64,000 bases of DNA from NCBI GenBank assembly GCA_039881045.1, contig JAYWVB010000008.1:682001-746000 (forward strand), in the 5' to 3' direction. This document shows, one piece after another, positions 1 through 11,715 of this stretch. The stretch is from Chaetomium olivaceum (Eukaryota > Ascomycota > Sordariomycetes > Sordariales > Chaetomiaceae). Positions within the stretch are counted from its first letter, which is position 1, and every line of letters begins with the position of its first letter. The notes under the pieces are model-generated. The model saw only the letters and a list, made by a program, of their open reading frames with translations, had not been told where the DNA came from and did no database searches. The translations under genes and the position numbers were made by a program.

Positions 1-138
1 AATCACCTGCATGAGATAAACTCATCAAATAAACGACGAAATCGCGAAAATCTGTGTGGTCCTCGTCGTGTTGAGGCTCATGTGCGACTGAAAGTGTCGC
101 TCCGAAGAGTGTGTCGTGATATGGTTTCTGGAACCACT

Positions 139-262
139 GTTGTATCGTATGACAACGACTGCTGTATGAGAACGATTGTCGTATGTCAACGGCTATCATA
201 TGAAACGATTGCATCGTATGAAGATCATTGCATCATATGAAGACCAGTGCATCGTATGAAGA
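139..262. repeat. degenerate tandem repeat, unit about 18 bp
   Basis: About seven imperfect copies of a unit resembling GATTGCATCGTATGAAGA, with drifting length (15-20 bp). They lie just downstream of the stop codon of the AlkB-like gene, so they probably fall in its 3' untranslated region. The left copies are more diverged than the right ones. Confidence 0.7.
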
Positions 263-267
263 CGCCC

Positions 268-2957
268 TTAAAAGCCGTCGTAGACAAAGTCCTTGGCGTG
301 CTCAGGAATAGCGCCTTTCACAGCCGCTTCGTCACGGTCTGCCTGTGTGGCCATGCGTTCCGGGTCCATGTACCGCGCTGTGAGAGAGAAGCGGCGCATC
401 CCATGGGGGTCGACGGTGTGCTAGTCTTGTCAGACATGTGTATTCTCAGGCATGCGTCACCAATCACTGACCTCGTAGACCTGTTGAATCTCCGTTCCAA
501 CCATGACCATGATATCGCCATGCTTCATGATGACCTCGAGAACCTCCTTCAAGCAGGGCTTGCCCCGATCCTGCCGAGTGGGAAGATTGAATCCGGTGTT
601 GCGCTTGGGGCGGAAACGCATGAGGGATGGTGAGCCCAGGGCAAGAGCGGCAACGACAGGACCAAGCTCGTGTTCACCATCATCGTGATACTGTGATTGG
701 GAGTGTTAGTATGAGTACAAAGTAGTGAACGGGAAAATACCCACGTTAATCTTGTCGTCCTCCATGTATCCGAGTGCCAGAAGCTCATTGAAGTCCCCGT
801 CGGTGGGAACAATGGCGTGTTCGCCGATGGACTCCGGAGCCAACTTGCGAATGAAGGAATTGGACGCATCGACACAGGCCTGCTTTGCCCAGATCAGGCG
901 TTGGAGAGCACGGAGAATAACATCGGGTGCCTCATCAAAGCCCTTTGACTGGACGGTCACGCCGAACTTGTACCTCGCACCCTGTGATTGTCAGTACACG
1001 TTGGTGTATGTCTCGGTGAAAGGGCACTTACAAAGTTCTGCTGGAAGTGGCGGGTGTATCCCTCAAGCTTGTCTGCACGCACATGTCGTTAGTGTTAGTC
1101 TCATTGTCACCTTTCAAAGTCACTTACGGCCAACCACAGCAGCTGGGTTCCGGCGAAGACCAATGTCGGTGAGTTCGAGAGTTCGGAAGAGGTCGTTTGG
1201 ACCATTGGGCTTGGTGAGGACCTCCGGCTTGGCCGAAAAGATGCTGAACGAGCCAAGAATCTTGCCCTCGCTGTTCGGCAGATAATACTGGCGAACATTG
1301 TAGCCGCCCAGGGTGAGAGTCTGGGACAAAGGCAGACAGTCACGGTTGTAGATGGTGGCGAGAGGGTCATGTAGGAAACCATTGTGGTTGAGCGTGTTGT
1401 CGTTCACGCCCTGGTTGTTCCGCTTCTTGTCCATTTTGAAGTCGAATGTGGTGTTCTCCAGCTTGAGAAGATCCTCTGGGTAGGGACGCATGAGTGCGTT
1501 GCAAGCATAGTCACACTCGCTGTTTTCGCACTCCCAGTGGTTCCAGTAGACCGGCGGTTGCAGCAGCCGCAGTCTGGGCACACATAGCCGCGGCGAAGAG
1601 CAATCTCTGTGCCATGGAGTCCGGTAGGGTCAGGGGTGGCGGGGATGATTGAGGGGATTTCGCCGACGAAAGGGGTGCGCTCATCGAGGAACTCTTGGTT
1701 GTAGGCAAGACGCGGGATGTCGACCGAACCGCCAGTCGCATAGACGAAGTAATGGTCGCAGGCGGAATTGAGGCAGAACCAGCCCGACGTGAAGATCTCC
1801 TTGCTCGGAGTGTTGCATTGGCCGCATGTGACGACGCGTGTCTTCACGCTCAGGTCGACTGGAACATTGGATCCGACGGTATATGCGCCTTCGGGGGCCC
1901 ACCAGGAAGGCTCGGCCAGGTTGGCCTTCTCAAAGCGCATGCGCCAGATTGTGACGGGCATCTGGGCGCCCTCAGGAACCTGCTTCTCCTTCCAAACGTC
2001 GGTGATATGGAAGTATCCCAGGACAGCATAGGGATGCGGGCAGCAGCTCGGATAAAGAGGGTGGCCCTCGCCTGTGCGACTGGTTAACATTATGGTCTAA
2101 CAAGGATGTGAATCATGAGACTTGCCAGCAATGACTGCAACCAGACGACTGTTGCGGTGTGCGCTCTGGATCGCCTTTGTGTTGGGCGCTGTGTCGACCG
2201 CATCCTTGGTACGGACCATGGCACCGGTCTCGGGATTCCTGGTTCGGCCACCGCCCCTGAGACTTTTAGTTAGCAACGACTCAAGCATCTCAAGACAAGC
2301 AAGGGAAGTGCGAGTGCCTGGGGAGAGAGACTTGACTTACACAGAGGAGATGATGACTTGGGGGCTGAACACATCCAGTTGGTCAACTTCTTGGTCGATG
2401 AGGAAGCCCTTGCAAACCACGTTTGCCGAATGGAGGCTCGATTTGAACGAGCGGAAGTATGGCAGCGCCTCACAGAGGCTGCCGCGGGCCTTGGCCCAAA
2501 CCAAGGGCTTGCCCCACGAAGGAGGGCCGTCGATGGTCGCGTTGGCGACCTTGGCAACTTTGGCCACCTTGGCCACCTTGTTCTTCCGAGCAGGCGACTG
2601 CTCGCTGGTGGCGCCGGCCATCGACTCCATGATGGTCTCCATGGAATCGTCGTGGTTGCCCTCTGTCTGGGCGCTGTCGGGGGCAAAGGACGAGGCATCT
2701 GACTGTGAGGAGTGTGGCGACTCCTCCTCCTGGGCCGCAGACCCAGCATTGTGGCGAGCCCGCTTGGTGGGCTCGGGGTCCTCGTCGCCGCTCTCCTCCC
2801 GGTCCTCGAACGTCCGCTTCATGGCGGCCGTTGCGCGGCGGGAGGCCAACCGGGTGGAAGCCCGCGGGGCAGGCATGGTGGACGGCTCGGCGGATTCCCG
2901 AGAGTGGTCGGCGGCGGGTGACTCTCGGGCAGCGGCGTTCTCGGTGGTGGAGTCCAT
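268..2957 (-). CDS. AlkB-like 2OG-Fe(II) dioxygenase with Cys-rich zinc cluster (one frame break)
   Basis: Predicted Fe(II)/2-oxoglutarate oxygenase of the AlkB superfamily, whose members mostly demethylate nucleic acids. I read seven exons: 2957-2341, 2256-2126, 2071-1128, 1072-1032, 981-745, 690-472 and 420-268, giving about 780 residues. The first 150 residues are disordered and basic/acidic, with a likely nuclear-localisation patch (PTKRARH) and a KVAKVAKVAKVA repeat. The middle has several CxxC-type pairs (TCGQC, FCLNSAC, VCPDCGCC, WECENSECDYAC) that look like zinc ligands. The C-terminal third has the catalytic set: YHDDGE (HxD), a distal His in VYEHTVDP, and the 2OG-binding Arg in RRFSLTARYM. 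Intron 2 appears to use a GC donor (G|GCAAGT). The frame breaks near 1551-1554, between CGCCNRR and VYWNHW; one missing base in a G run explains it. The substrate is unknown. Confidence 0.8.
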
Positions 2958-5900
2958 GCTGGGACTCTCTTGCTTGCGATGGGCGGATGTATATAGTTGT
3001 GTCTGGTTATTGATTAGCGATCCGTTTGCGTAGATAGGTAGGTAGTGAAGAGCAGGAAGTGTTGTGGTGTGATGTGTTTTGTAGCCAAGAGGCAACGAGT
3101 CGATCAAAGTAAATAGCAACAGGCAGGAACGAGTGATTTGGGGCTTTGCCTGAAGGGAGTGAAGTGATGTCAAGGACCAGTGTAATGAGGCCCGGCTGAC
3201 CCAATGTGCAAGACTCTGAAGCCATTTACAAGCGTCTTGGGACGCCCATACCACTGACGGTGTAGAGCGAAACAAGTGTTGGGGTTTGGGGATGGTGTTC
3301 TTAACTCTCTGGGCGGTGGTTCTTGGTTGTTAGTATATATATGCTAGATTCAAAATAGATGGTTATTATTTGTTGTGCCGGAATGGCTCAAAGGTCAAGA
3401 TGTTGGTTTGTGGCTTCCTGAAACAGGAATACAAGCGTGAAGGGGTTTCAGTCGGTTGCTCAACTAGTAGACACCCGCTTGAACGGAGATAACGAACAAC
3501 GGGTCTGGGAGAGGATGGTGGAAGCCGATCTTGGGGGGGGGGGGATGAAAGCAGCGGGTCTGGAGGAGGTCGGGAGCGGCAAGTTTAAAACCCGTTGCTA
3601 TCATCCTCTTTCAAAGCTGCCGCTTCCGCTCTGCCCCAGATCTGCCGCTCCCATTTTTTTCCCCTGGACCCGTGGCTCTCAGCCTCCCTCAAACCCGGTG
3701 CTTTCATCTCTTTCAAACCTGCCACTCCCGCTCTCAACCCCCCCACCCCCCCAAGATGAGGGCAGCGGGTTAGAGGAAGAATGAGATCAACGGGTGTGGG
3801 GAAAAGTGGGAGCGGCGGGTCTGGGGAAAAGGCAGCGGGCTTGGGAGAGGATGGTAACAACGGGTTTGAATGAGAATGGAAATAACGGAGAGGATGGTGA
3901 AGACTTCATGATGCTTCCTGAACAGTAGACATCAAGAAGTGTGTGTATGGTGGAAGGATAAAATACTCGAAGGGGAACCTACAAGCGGTGGTTGCTGGTG
4001 GTGGATTGGAGAGGGGAAAAGGAAGAGTTCGAGAGAGAAAGTGGGAAGGGGAGGAAGAATTTATACCAGGAAATGAGGGAAGAGAGAAGAGGGAAGGGGG
4101 GCCTGGCAGAAGGGACGGGAGAGGCTCATTCCTTCCCTATTCAGTTCGTTCTGGCCCGCTGATGGGCCGTCTGAACTGTTGAGTCTTCCCACTTGGGAGT
4201 AAGAGAGGCGCAAGCGAGAGAGTGCAATGGGACGGGACTTGTGATGCTAGGTGATCGAGACATAACTGTGAAGGAATCTGTGATCTTGGGGTTTGGGGAA
4301 GAAGAGGGTAGAATCGGCTGCCCGAGAGTGCTAGGTACGTGGTAAAAGCTTGAAGTATGGGAGATATAATGCTGGTCTAGTGAGAATACTCAAAAGACTG
4401 TGATGGGCAGGTTGGCGTTGGGGTAAGGCAGGGAAGGGAGGGCAAAGGTAAGGAAGACTTACGATGCGGTTGTGTGATGTTGTTGGTTGAAGAAGGGAAG
4501 AAGGGGAGGAATGGGGAGGAGTGGGAAGAATTTATACCTGTTGGATCCTTGGCTTCTTCAGCCTGGCTGGTTGCGCAAACTTTCAGAGCCCCTGGCGATA
4601 TTGGAGGGCTGGAGGTCAAGAGGGTTGGGAGAGTGGGGATATCTAATGAGATGGAGATTCAAAACGTAAAAAGAGTCTTTAGAAGAAGATGTTGGGAAGG
4701 AGCCAACGCGGGCGAGCCAGCAAAGTCAAGACGAGGAGGAATATACGGGCCCGTTATTTCCCGTTAGGGGTGGTGATAGTGGCTGTCAAGGAAGGCACGG
4801 TGGCGATGGATGCCATTGAGGTTGGCACGGTCCACCAAGGAGAGCTCTGCAACGCTGAGACTGACCGAGGAAATTCAAAAGAGGGTCCCTCATCTGGATG
4901 AAGACCACGTGGTGTTATGGAAACCATATCAGACGGTCTTGAATACGAAGCATTAGAAAACTCTGCTTATTGTGAGCTGCACGTAGAGGATGGGGGATTT
5001 TGAACAACTCAAGTTGACCGAGAATGTCGGTGAGTTTTCATGACAGATATATAGACCGGACGAAAGTGAGAAAGACAGCTTCCACAAAACAAACTGAGAT
5101 TGATTCGATTTATGGTCATAATGCAAGCGACAACAAACTGACAATGACTGCATGTTATAAGTCGAGTCAAACTGGCAAGTAGCAAGATGCTGCACCTGAA
5201 CACTTGAAAATTGCAACACTAGAACATTGCCATCGTCAGTCATCAATGTGCTGACAGGTCATAGCTGTTACTTGGGGAAAAGTCGGGTGACAAGCTTCAT
5301 CGACTATGGTGATTTGCTTTGACAGAGATAATAGGGGCAACAACGGGAGTCGGGTTGATGTCCTGGTCATGTTTACCGTTCTCAGGGGCTAATTAGTGGC
5401 CGGGCAACAGCGCTCGGTCGGTTCCATTTAGGTACCTATCTCAGCCAATCCTTTCGCTCTCGGCGACAAGGAACAAAGAACAAAAGGAAACACCAAGCAG
5501 CACATTGGTTGTAACTTCGTGCATTGCCGAAACAACACCCGGCAGCGAGGAGCCGAGGTGGGAAGTCACGATACTTTGAGACCTTCTCCACTCGCCCACT
5601 GCGACAATGTCTCAAAGGCTTAAAGCGGAGCAACGGTCGGTTCCAGTGCTTCCAGTGTGCCGAGGGATTGGAGAAGTGCGGGGTAGTGCCTTGGCAAGCA
5701 TGGCAGCGAGACTGACATCCTGGGGGATTCAGTGGAGAGCACAGGGCGCGGTACGGTCTTGTATGGTTGACAGAGTGGACGGGACAATCAATTGCTATAA
5801 TGATGGTTTGCTCACACAATAACAGTGATAAATCATTTTGGCTTAGCTTTGAAATGCTACAAAACTTCAAGGACAAAAATAAGCAAAGGCTGGCCTTGTT

Positions 5901-6373
5901 TTCAGAGTTCCAACAGTTATTTGCATTTGTGGGTTTGTTGTAGAATTTCCCACCCGCATTTGGAACTTTGTGGAGAGTTTGTTAAACTGTACACGTAACT
6001 ACAGATTATAGGGATCGCTTTGCTAATCCAGGATCCAGGGTGTTGCAATGCAACCACTTGATCTGCAAGCAGGGGCATTTCCAGGTTGGTTGGGGTCGGA
6101 TCAGACGCCAGAAGGCCAGCAGTCACCAGCCTCGCCCGCCCTCACTCTCACTTGTTCTATTTCTATTCTAGCGTCACAGTCGACAGAATCTCTGTGGCTA
6201 CTACATCACTACTCGCCAATCGGCATACCCTCAAACAGCTCGTTCAATTCGATACTCTACTCCATCCTCATCTTCCCTCTTGACTCCAAAAGCCGAGGTC
6301 CGCGAGTCGCGTGAGAGAGCAGCGGTCTGAACACCAAAAGGGACACAAGAGGCACACCGACAACAGCAGCAAG
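2958..6373. other. gene-free intergenic stretch
   Basis: Shared 5' region of the divergent AlkB-like gene and CoA-ligase gene. Apart from the minisatellite at about 3420-3900, I see purine-rich tracts around 4000-4100 and 4480-4550. These share a GGAAGAATTTATACC stretch, suggesting a local duplication. No conserved protein-coding exon was recognised. Confidence 0.6.
3420..3900. repeat. degenerate minisatellite, copies in both orientations
   Basis: Repeated modules built on AGCGGGTCTGGGGAAAA and GAGAGGATGGTAACAACGGG occur on the plus strand at the left (about 3480-3580) and right (about 3760-3900). Between them (about 3590-3740) lie reverse-complement versions such as AACCCGTTGCTATCATCCTC. 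The array is therefore partly palindromic. It contains no open frame of interest. Confidence 0.6.
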
Positions 6374-8503
6374 ATGGTCTTTTATCCTCCACCATGGGCC
6401 CCGAAACTCCCATTTGGTGGGTGAACTCAGATTTGCTGCAAGAAAAGAAATGCTAAATGTTAATCTTGAACAGATCCACCCGACTCGGTCACCATCGGGG
6501 ACTTCATGAAAAGCGAAATCTACGGTCGATGCCCGATCTCAAAGAGCCGGAATCCCTTCACCTGCGGCCTCACCGGCAAGACCTACACTGTTACCGAGTC
6601 ACACAAGCGCGCCGATTCAATTGCCAAGGCATTGTCCAAGGTGATGGGCTGGGAGCCCAATGCCGACTCTCCCTGGGACAAAGTGGTTGCAGTGTTCTCT
6701 TTCAATACTGTGAGTACCTTCCTGGGATTTGTGTGACACCTAGGCTAACAAGTGATATAATCTCACACTTTTCCATAGATCGACTACCTTTCTGTGCTGA
6801 ATGCTGTGCACCGCTTGTCCGGTATCGCCACGCCCGCCAATGTCGCATACTCGGTCGAGGAGCTGGAACACCAGCTCAGGTCCTCTGGAGCTAAGGCGTT
6901 GTTTACCTGCGTCCCCGTGTTGGAGACGGCACTCAAGGCTGCCAAAGCAGTGGGGATACCAGAGGACAAAATCTTCATTATGGACCTCCCCCACCACTCT
7001 CAGAAGCCCCCCTTCAAGACGGTCGAAGATTTGGTGGAGATGGGCCACTCCGTTCCGGAACTCGAGCCTCTGCGATGGGTCAAGGGGCAGGGGGCGCGTC
7101 AGACGGCATTCCTCTGCTACTCCAGCGGCACTTCTGGTTTGCCTGTGAGTTTGCTGTTTGCCATGACCCCCGGCACGGCCGTTGGCTGACAAACAACAGA
7201 AAGCTGTTATGATCTCTCACCAGAATGTCATCGCCAACACAATGCAGTACTGCATCTTCGAAGATGTATCGAGAAGAATGGACGGCATCGAAACCCAGGT
7301 CGAACTCGGCTTGCTCCCTTTAGCCATATCTACGGCCTCGTGGTGGTGGCCCACTCGGCGACATGGCGTGGTGACGAGGTCATTGTGTTGCCAAAGTTTG
7401 ACCTTACCGACTATCTCCAAGCCATCGAGCGGTTCAAAATCAACCATATCCTCATCGTAAGCTTGCTATGCGCTGCCAACTAGTTGGACATCAACTAAAC
7501 CGTCCAGGTACCCCCAATTGTCGTTCGCATGCTAAACAGCAAAGACATCCTCAAAAAATACGACCTCAGCAGCGTCAGGCTGATCTTTACAGGAGCAGCG
7601 CCACTGGGAAAGGAGACGTCCGAGGAGCTCCTCCGTCTCTATCCGAAATGGCGCATGGGTCAAGGCTACGGTAGGTCTCTCGAGAAGCTCGAGCCATCTT
7701 GTAGACGACCTAACCGTTGCCAGGCATGACCGAGTCGTCAACCGTGGTGTGCTCGACGAGCGAGCACGACATCTGCCCCGGGACATCCGGTTCTCTGCTG
7801 CCCGGGACGCGGGCGAAGGTGGTCGACCCAGACGGCAAGGAGATCAACGAGTACGGCAAGCCCGGCGAGCTGCTCGTGCAGTCGCCGTCGGTCACTCTGG
7901 GCTACCTGAACAACGCGAAGGCGACGGCTGAGACTTTTATTTGGGACGAGGACGGCCAGTGGCTGAAGACGGGCGACGAGGTCATCGTGACCAAGGCCCC
8001 TAGCGGATACGAGCACATCACCATTGTGGACCGTCTGAAGGAGCTGATCAAGGTCAAGGTGCGCACCATACCCACCATAGCATATCACCTCGTGCCATCC
8101 CACACCCAATCCCACATTACCCTCCCATCCCCATAAAGCCACCCGACAAGCTAACAAAAGAAATAAACAGGGCCATCAAGTCGCCCCCGCCGAACTCGAA
8201 GCGCACCTCCTAACCCACCCAGCGGTAGACGATTGCGCGGTAATCGCTGTCCCCGACGCACGAGACGGCGAAGTCCCCAAAGCGTTCGTGGTGACCCCGG
8301 CGTCCATGACCTCGCGCAGTGACGAGGAGATGGCAGCCGAGATCAACAAGCACGTGCAGGACCACAAGGCGCACTACAAGTGGCTCAAGGGCGGTATCGA
8401 GTTTATTGATGCTATTCCGAAGAGTCCCAGCGGGAAGATTTTGAGGCGGCTGTTGCGGGATCGGGAGAGGGAGAAGAGGAGGGGGGAGGCGGCGAAGTTG
8501 TGA
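6374..8503 (+). CDS. 4-coumarate-CoA ligase-like acyl-CoA synthetase, peroxisomal (one frame break)
   Basis: ANL-superfamily adenylate-forming enzyme that activates a carboxylic acid (probably aromatic or fatty) to its CoA thioester. Seven exons: 6374-6416, 6474-6709, 6779-7144, 7200-7456, 7508-7670, 7724-8058 and 8171-8503, about 577 residues, normal for the family. Visible motifs are the P-loop YSSGTSGLPK (split by intron 3), IFTGAAPLG, GQGYGMTE, KTGDE, the hinge VDRLKELIKVKG and the catalytic-lysine motif SPSGKILRR. The protein ends in AKL, a type-1 peroxisomal targeting signal. The frame breaks at 7319-7321 (CCCTTTAGCC): restoring one T would give the expected LLPFSHIYG continuation. The 3' end converges on the GAD gene. 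The substrate cannot be read from the sequence. Confidence 0.85.
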
Positions 8504-8814
8504 TGTGTTCTTCTTTTGCTTTGACGGAGGAGAGAGCCGTATTAGGTGGGGGAGCGTGTGGTTGGTGTTCCGGCACGTATCTTAGATATATCGTTGCTGT
8601 TGTTGCCACCTAGACCGTTGCTTCAAGTTGTTTCAAACAATTCCACACACAGAGTAGAGAGTTAGAATGGCAGTTGAGTCAAGCAAAACAAACCACGAAG
8701 ATTGCTGCATAACTTTTACAAACCCCTCCATTCACTACCAGACAACTCCATCCATCCCGAAGCCCAGCCCACTCCCCCCCCTCCCCCCCTCCCCCCCACC
8801 ACCAATACATCCCA

Positions 8815-10643
8815 TTAGCACACCGACCGATGAATCCCCTTTCCCTTCCCCTTCCCCTCCTCCTCCCCCTTCCCCCCCTTTTCCTTCCTCCCCTCCCGCC
8901 TAACCCCCGGCCCCACCCGCCGCTCATGACGCAGAACCTCCAAGTCCACCTCGTCCCTCTCCATCAACCGCTCCGTCACCTGCACCACATCGGTCACCAG
9001 CCGGTCCAGCAGATCAAAGCTCATGTTCACCCGGATCACCACCCGCAGGATCTCGGTGCCGTCCTCTCCCGGGGGCAGCGCATAGTTGGGGATGATCCAC
9101 TGCCGCGCGCGCGCAGCAGCAGCGAGATGGTTTCCTGCTTGATGTGCGGGTACTCGCGGCGGAACTCGTCGGTCAGTCGGAAGGCGACGACGGGGAGGCC
9201 GGCCGTGTACGAGGCGGAGGTTTCGCCTTCGTTTGCGTCGGGGTTGTTGTTGGTTTTGTTGTTGTTGTCGCGGGAGGATGCGGGCCGGTGGATCTCGCTG
9301 ACGCAGGTATACCACCCCGTGGCCTCGAGGCTTTGGGAGAGGATGCGCGCGTTGGCGAGACAGTTCTCCATGATCTCGCGGTAGCCGGAGAAGCCCAGGT
9401 GGATGAGGTTGTAGTACTGCACGACGACCTGGGCGCCGGGGCGGGAGAAGTTGAGCGTGTAGGACTCTTCGGTGCCGCCGAGGTAGTGCAGTTCGAAGAT
9501 CAGGTCTTTGGAGAGAAAGGACTGGTCGCGCCAGATGATCCAGCCGACGCCGGGGGTTACGAGGCCGTATTTGTGGCCTGGGGTTGGTTGTTAGTGTGGG
9601 TGTGGGTTGGATGGGTAGGGGGATAGATGGTTACCTGAGGCGTTGATGGAAACAACGCGAGGAAGCTCAAAATTCCTAGGTCAACATATCAGCGCACCGG
9701 TTCGGGGAATAGAACATAGGCCACCCACCACTTCCACCCTCCCGTCCCCGTCCCCGCGTGCGTAAAAGGCACCACAAACCCGCCACTGGCAGCATCGACA
9801 TGGATCGGGATATCCACCCCCGTCTTCTCCTGATACTCGTCCAGTATCTTGCTGATCGTCTCCACGGGCTCATAATGCCCCGTATACGTGCTCCCCAGAA
9901 TAACAAACACCCCAATCGTATTCTCATCCACATTCTCCCTCACCAAATCCGGATCCAGACAGAACTTGCTCTTCTCCGACACGGGCAGCACCCTCGCCTC
10001 CACCTCAAAATACCTCGCAAACTTCAACAACGCCACCTGCGCATTCGCCCCCATAATAATATTCGGCTTCAGCGTATCCAACCCTTTTGCCCTCCTCCTC
10101 TCCTGCCACCTTCTCTTCATCGCCAACCCGCCCAGATGAATCGCCTCGGACGAGCCCACCGTCGGCGAGCCCACGGCCTTCTCCCCCTTCTGCACGCCCC
10201 ATAAGTGCGCCAGGATCGACACGCACCGGTTCGAAATCGAGATCATGGCCGGGTACTCGTCGTTGTCGGCCAGGTTCTTGCCCATGTTCTCGACCATCAG
10301 CCGCTGCGCGTTGTCCTCGAGGTAGGTGTCGACGAAGCTGGCCAGGTTGAGGTTGGGCCGGCCGTCGAGGTCCAGCTCGTCCTTGAGCATCTCGTAGACG
10401 GTGTCCCCCGGCGCGCCGTCCGGGGGGATCTGGTATTTGGGGATGTCGCGCTGGCTGGCGTAGGGGGTGGAGAAGGGGGTGAGGTGCGCGGTGCGGCCGG
10501 TGGAGCTGGCGCTCTCGGCGGGGATGCGCAGGTCTTGCAGGTGCTGGATTATGTCTTCGGGGTCGACCTGTGGTTTGTTAGGGGTCTGGGGCTGTGGGTA
10601 GGCGTGTTATTGGGCGACGGCTTACATGGCGTGAGAGAGACAT
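8815..10643 (-). CDS. GAD1: glutamate decarboxylase (one frame break)
   Basis: PLP-dependent decarboxylase converting glutamate to GABA in the cytosol; in fungi it feeds the GABA shunt and stress tolerance. Four exons: 10643-10626, 10567-9729, 9675-9635 and 9577-8815, about 552 residues. Visible group-II decarboxylase features are LDGRPNLNLASFVDT near the N-terminus, VGSSEAIHLGG, the cofactor region HVDAASGGFV, and the Schiff-base lysine in SINASGHKYG, split by the last intron. The start is a six-codon first exon (MSLSRH), chosen because it splices in frame to VDPEDIIQHL. The frame breaks in a (CG)n run at 9104-9114, between SLLLRA and QWIIPNYALPPGED. The tail is unusually Gly/Lys/Glu-rich because it lies on a purine-rich tract. 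It converges on the CoA-ligase gene. Confidence 0.88.
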
Positions 10644-11715
10644 GATGGGCAACTTTAAAGGCAGTGGTGATGATGAAGTCTCGAGTGACCGCCGAGCATC
10701 TAAATGTTGTTAGTGAGTTGTGAGAGTAGCTGCCACTTGTGAATGCACTATCCCGGAGTCTCATATGGAAGGAGTACTGGTAGGGCTGACGATCGAATGC
10801 CAGTTCATTACAAGTCATAATGATGACATCACCATCAGGGAACAAAGGGCAGTTACTGAGCGGGATGGGCGAGATCTACAGGTACCGACAATACCTCGTA
10901 CTGAGAGGGCCAGTGGATGAGTGGGCATGCGATAGTGACAGAAGCTGATGGGCGAGTATCTAATCAAGCATTGGCGACTCATCAAACCTGATTGAAGCCA
11001 TTTTCAAGTTCTCATCATACGGATTTCCTGATTTAGAGGGAAAGCAGCGAGTGATGGTTACACAGTAGTCGAGATGGCTATTCGAAATCTAACAAAGCAT
11101 TTGGCTCAGTATTCCAACGTAAAATATGCGATTAGGATGGGGGCATGGGATTTTCCAGTTCTTGTCTGGCTCTGCAATGCAAGGTCTCTTGAGCTTCTTC
11201 CTCCCACGATGCCACCCGCTGCAGTTGCCTTGATCCAAGGGTTAGGACTGAACCGTACTCCCGGACAAAGTGGGGCTCTGCCTTTTGCAGGTGTGCACAG
11301 ACCCGCTAACCTTGGCTATAAATTCTCTGCGCACCTCCCAAATCTTCCTCCCCTTCTCTTTTCCTTTCCCATCCAAGTGCAGGGGTTTTACGTGTATCAG
11401 TGAGGATTCGTCCGAGATCACGTTTTTGCTAGTTGAAAACTACATACCTGACCGCTCCTGTTGGGTTTCGACCTGACAGGGAATTTTTGGAACCCTTCCT
11501 CTCTGCAGGAGTTCGTCATTTCCTTCATTTCCATCGGCCCATGCGGGTCGAGGCGAGGAAGGTTTTTGTCGGTTTCGGTGGATGTCTCGACGCGTCACGG
11601 CCGGATCGCTAAACGGCAAACACAAATCCATCGCTCGTTGCTTTCCTCATTTTAGTCATGTACCTAATTTGTAGGTAGTTTCACATTGGGTATTTTATTG
11701 ACTCGCTAAAACACA
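10644..11715. other. gene-free stretch
   Basis: Lies between the 5' end of GAD and the 3' end of the pirin gene. Short open frames exist but none shows conserved motifs or plausible splicing. It presumably holds the GAD promoter. Confidence 0.5.
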
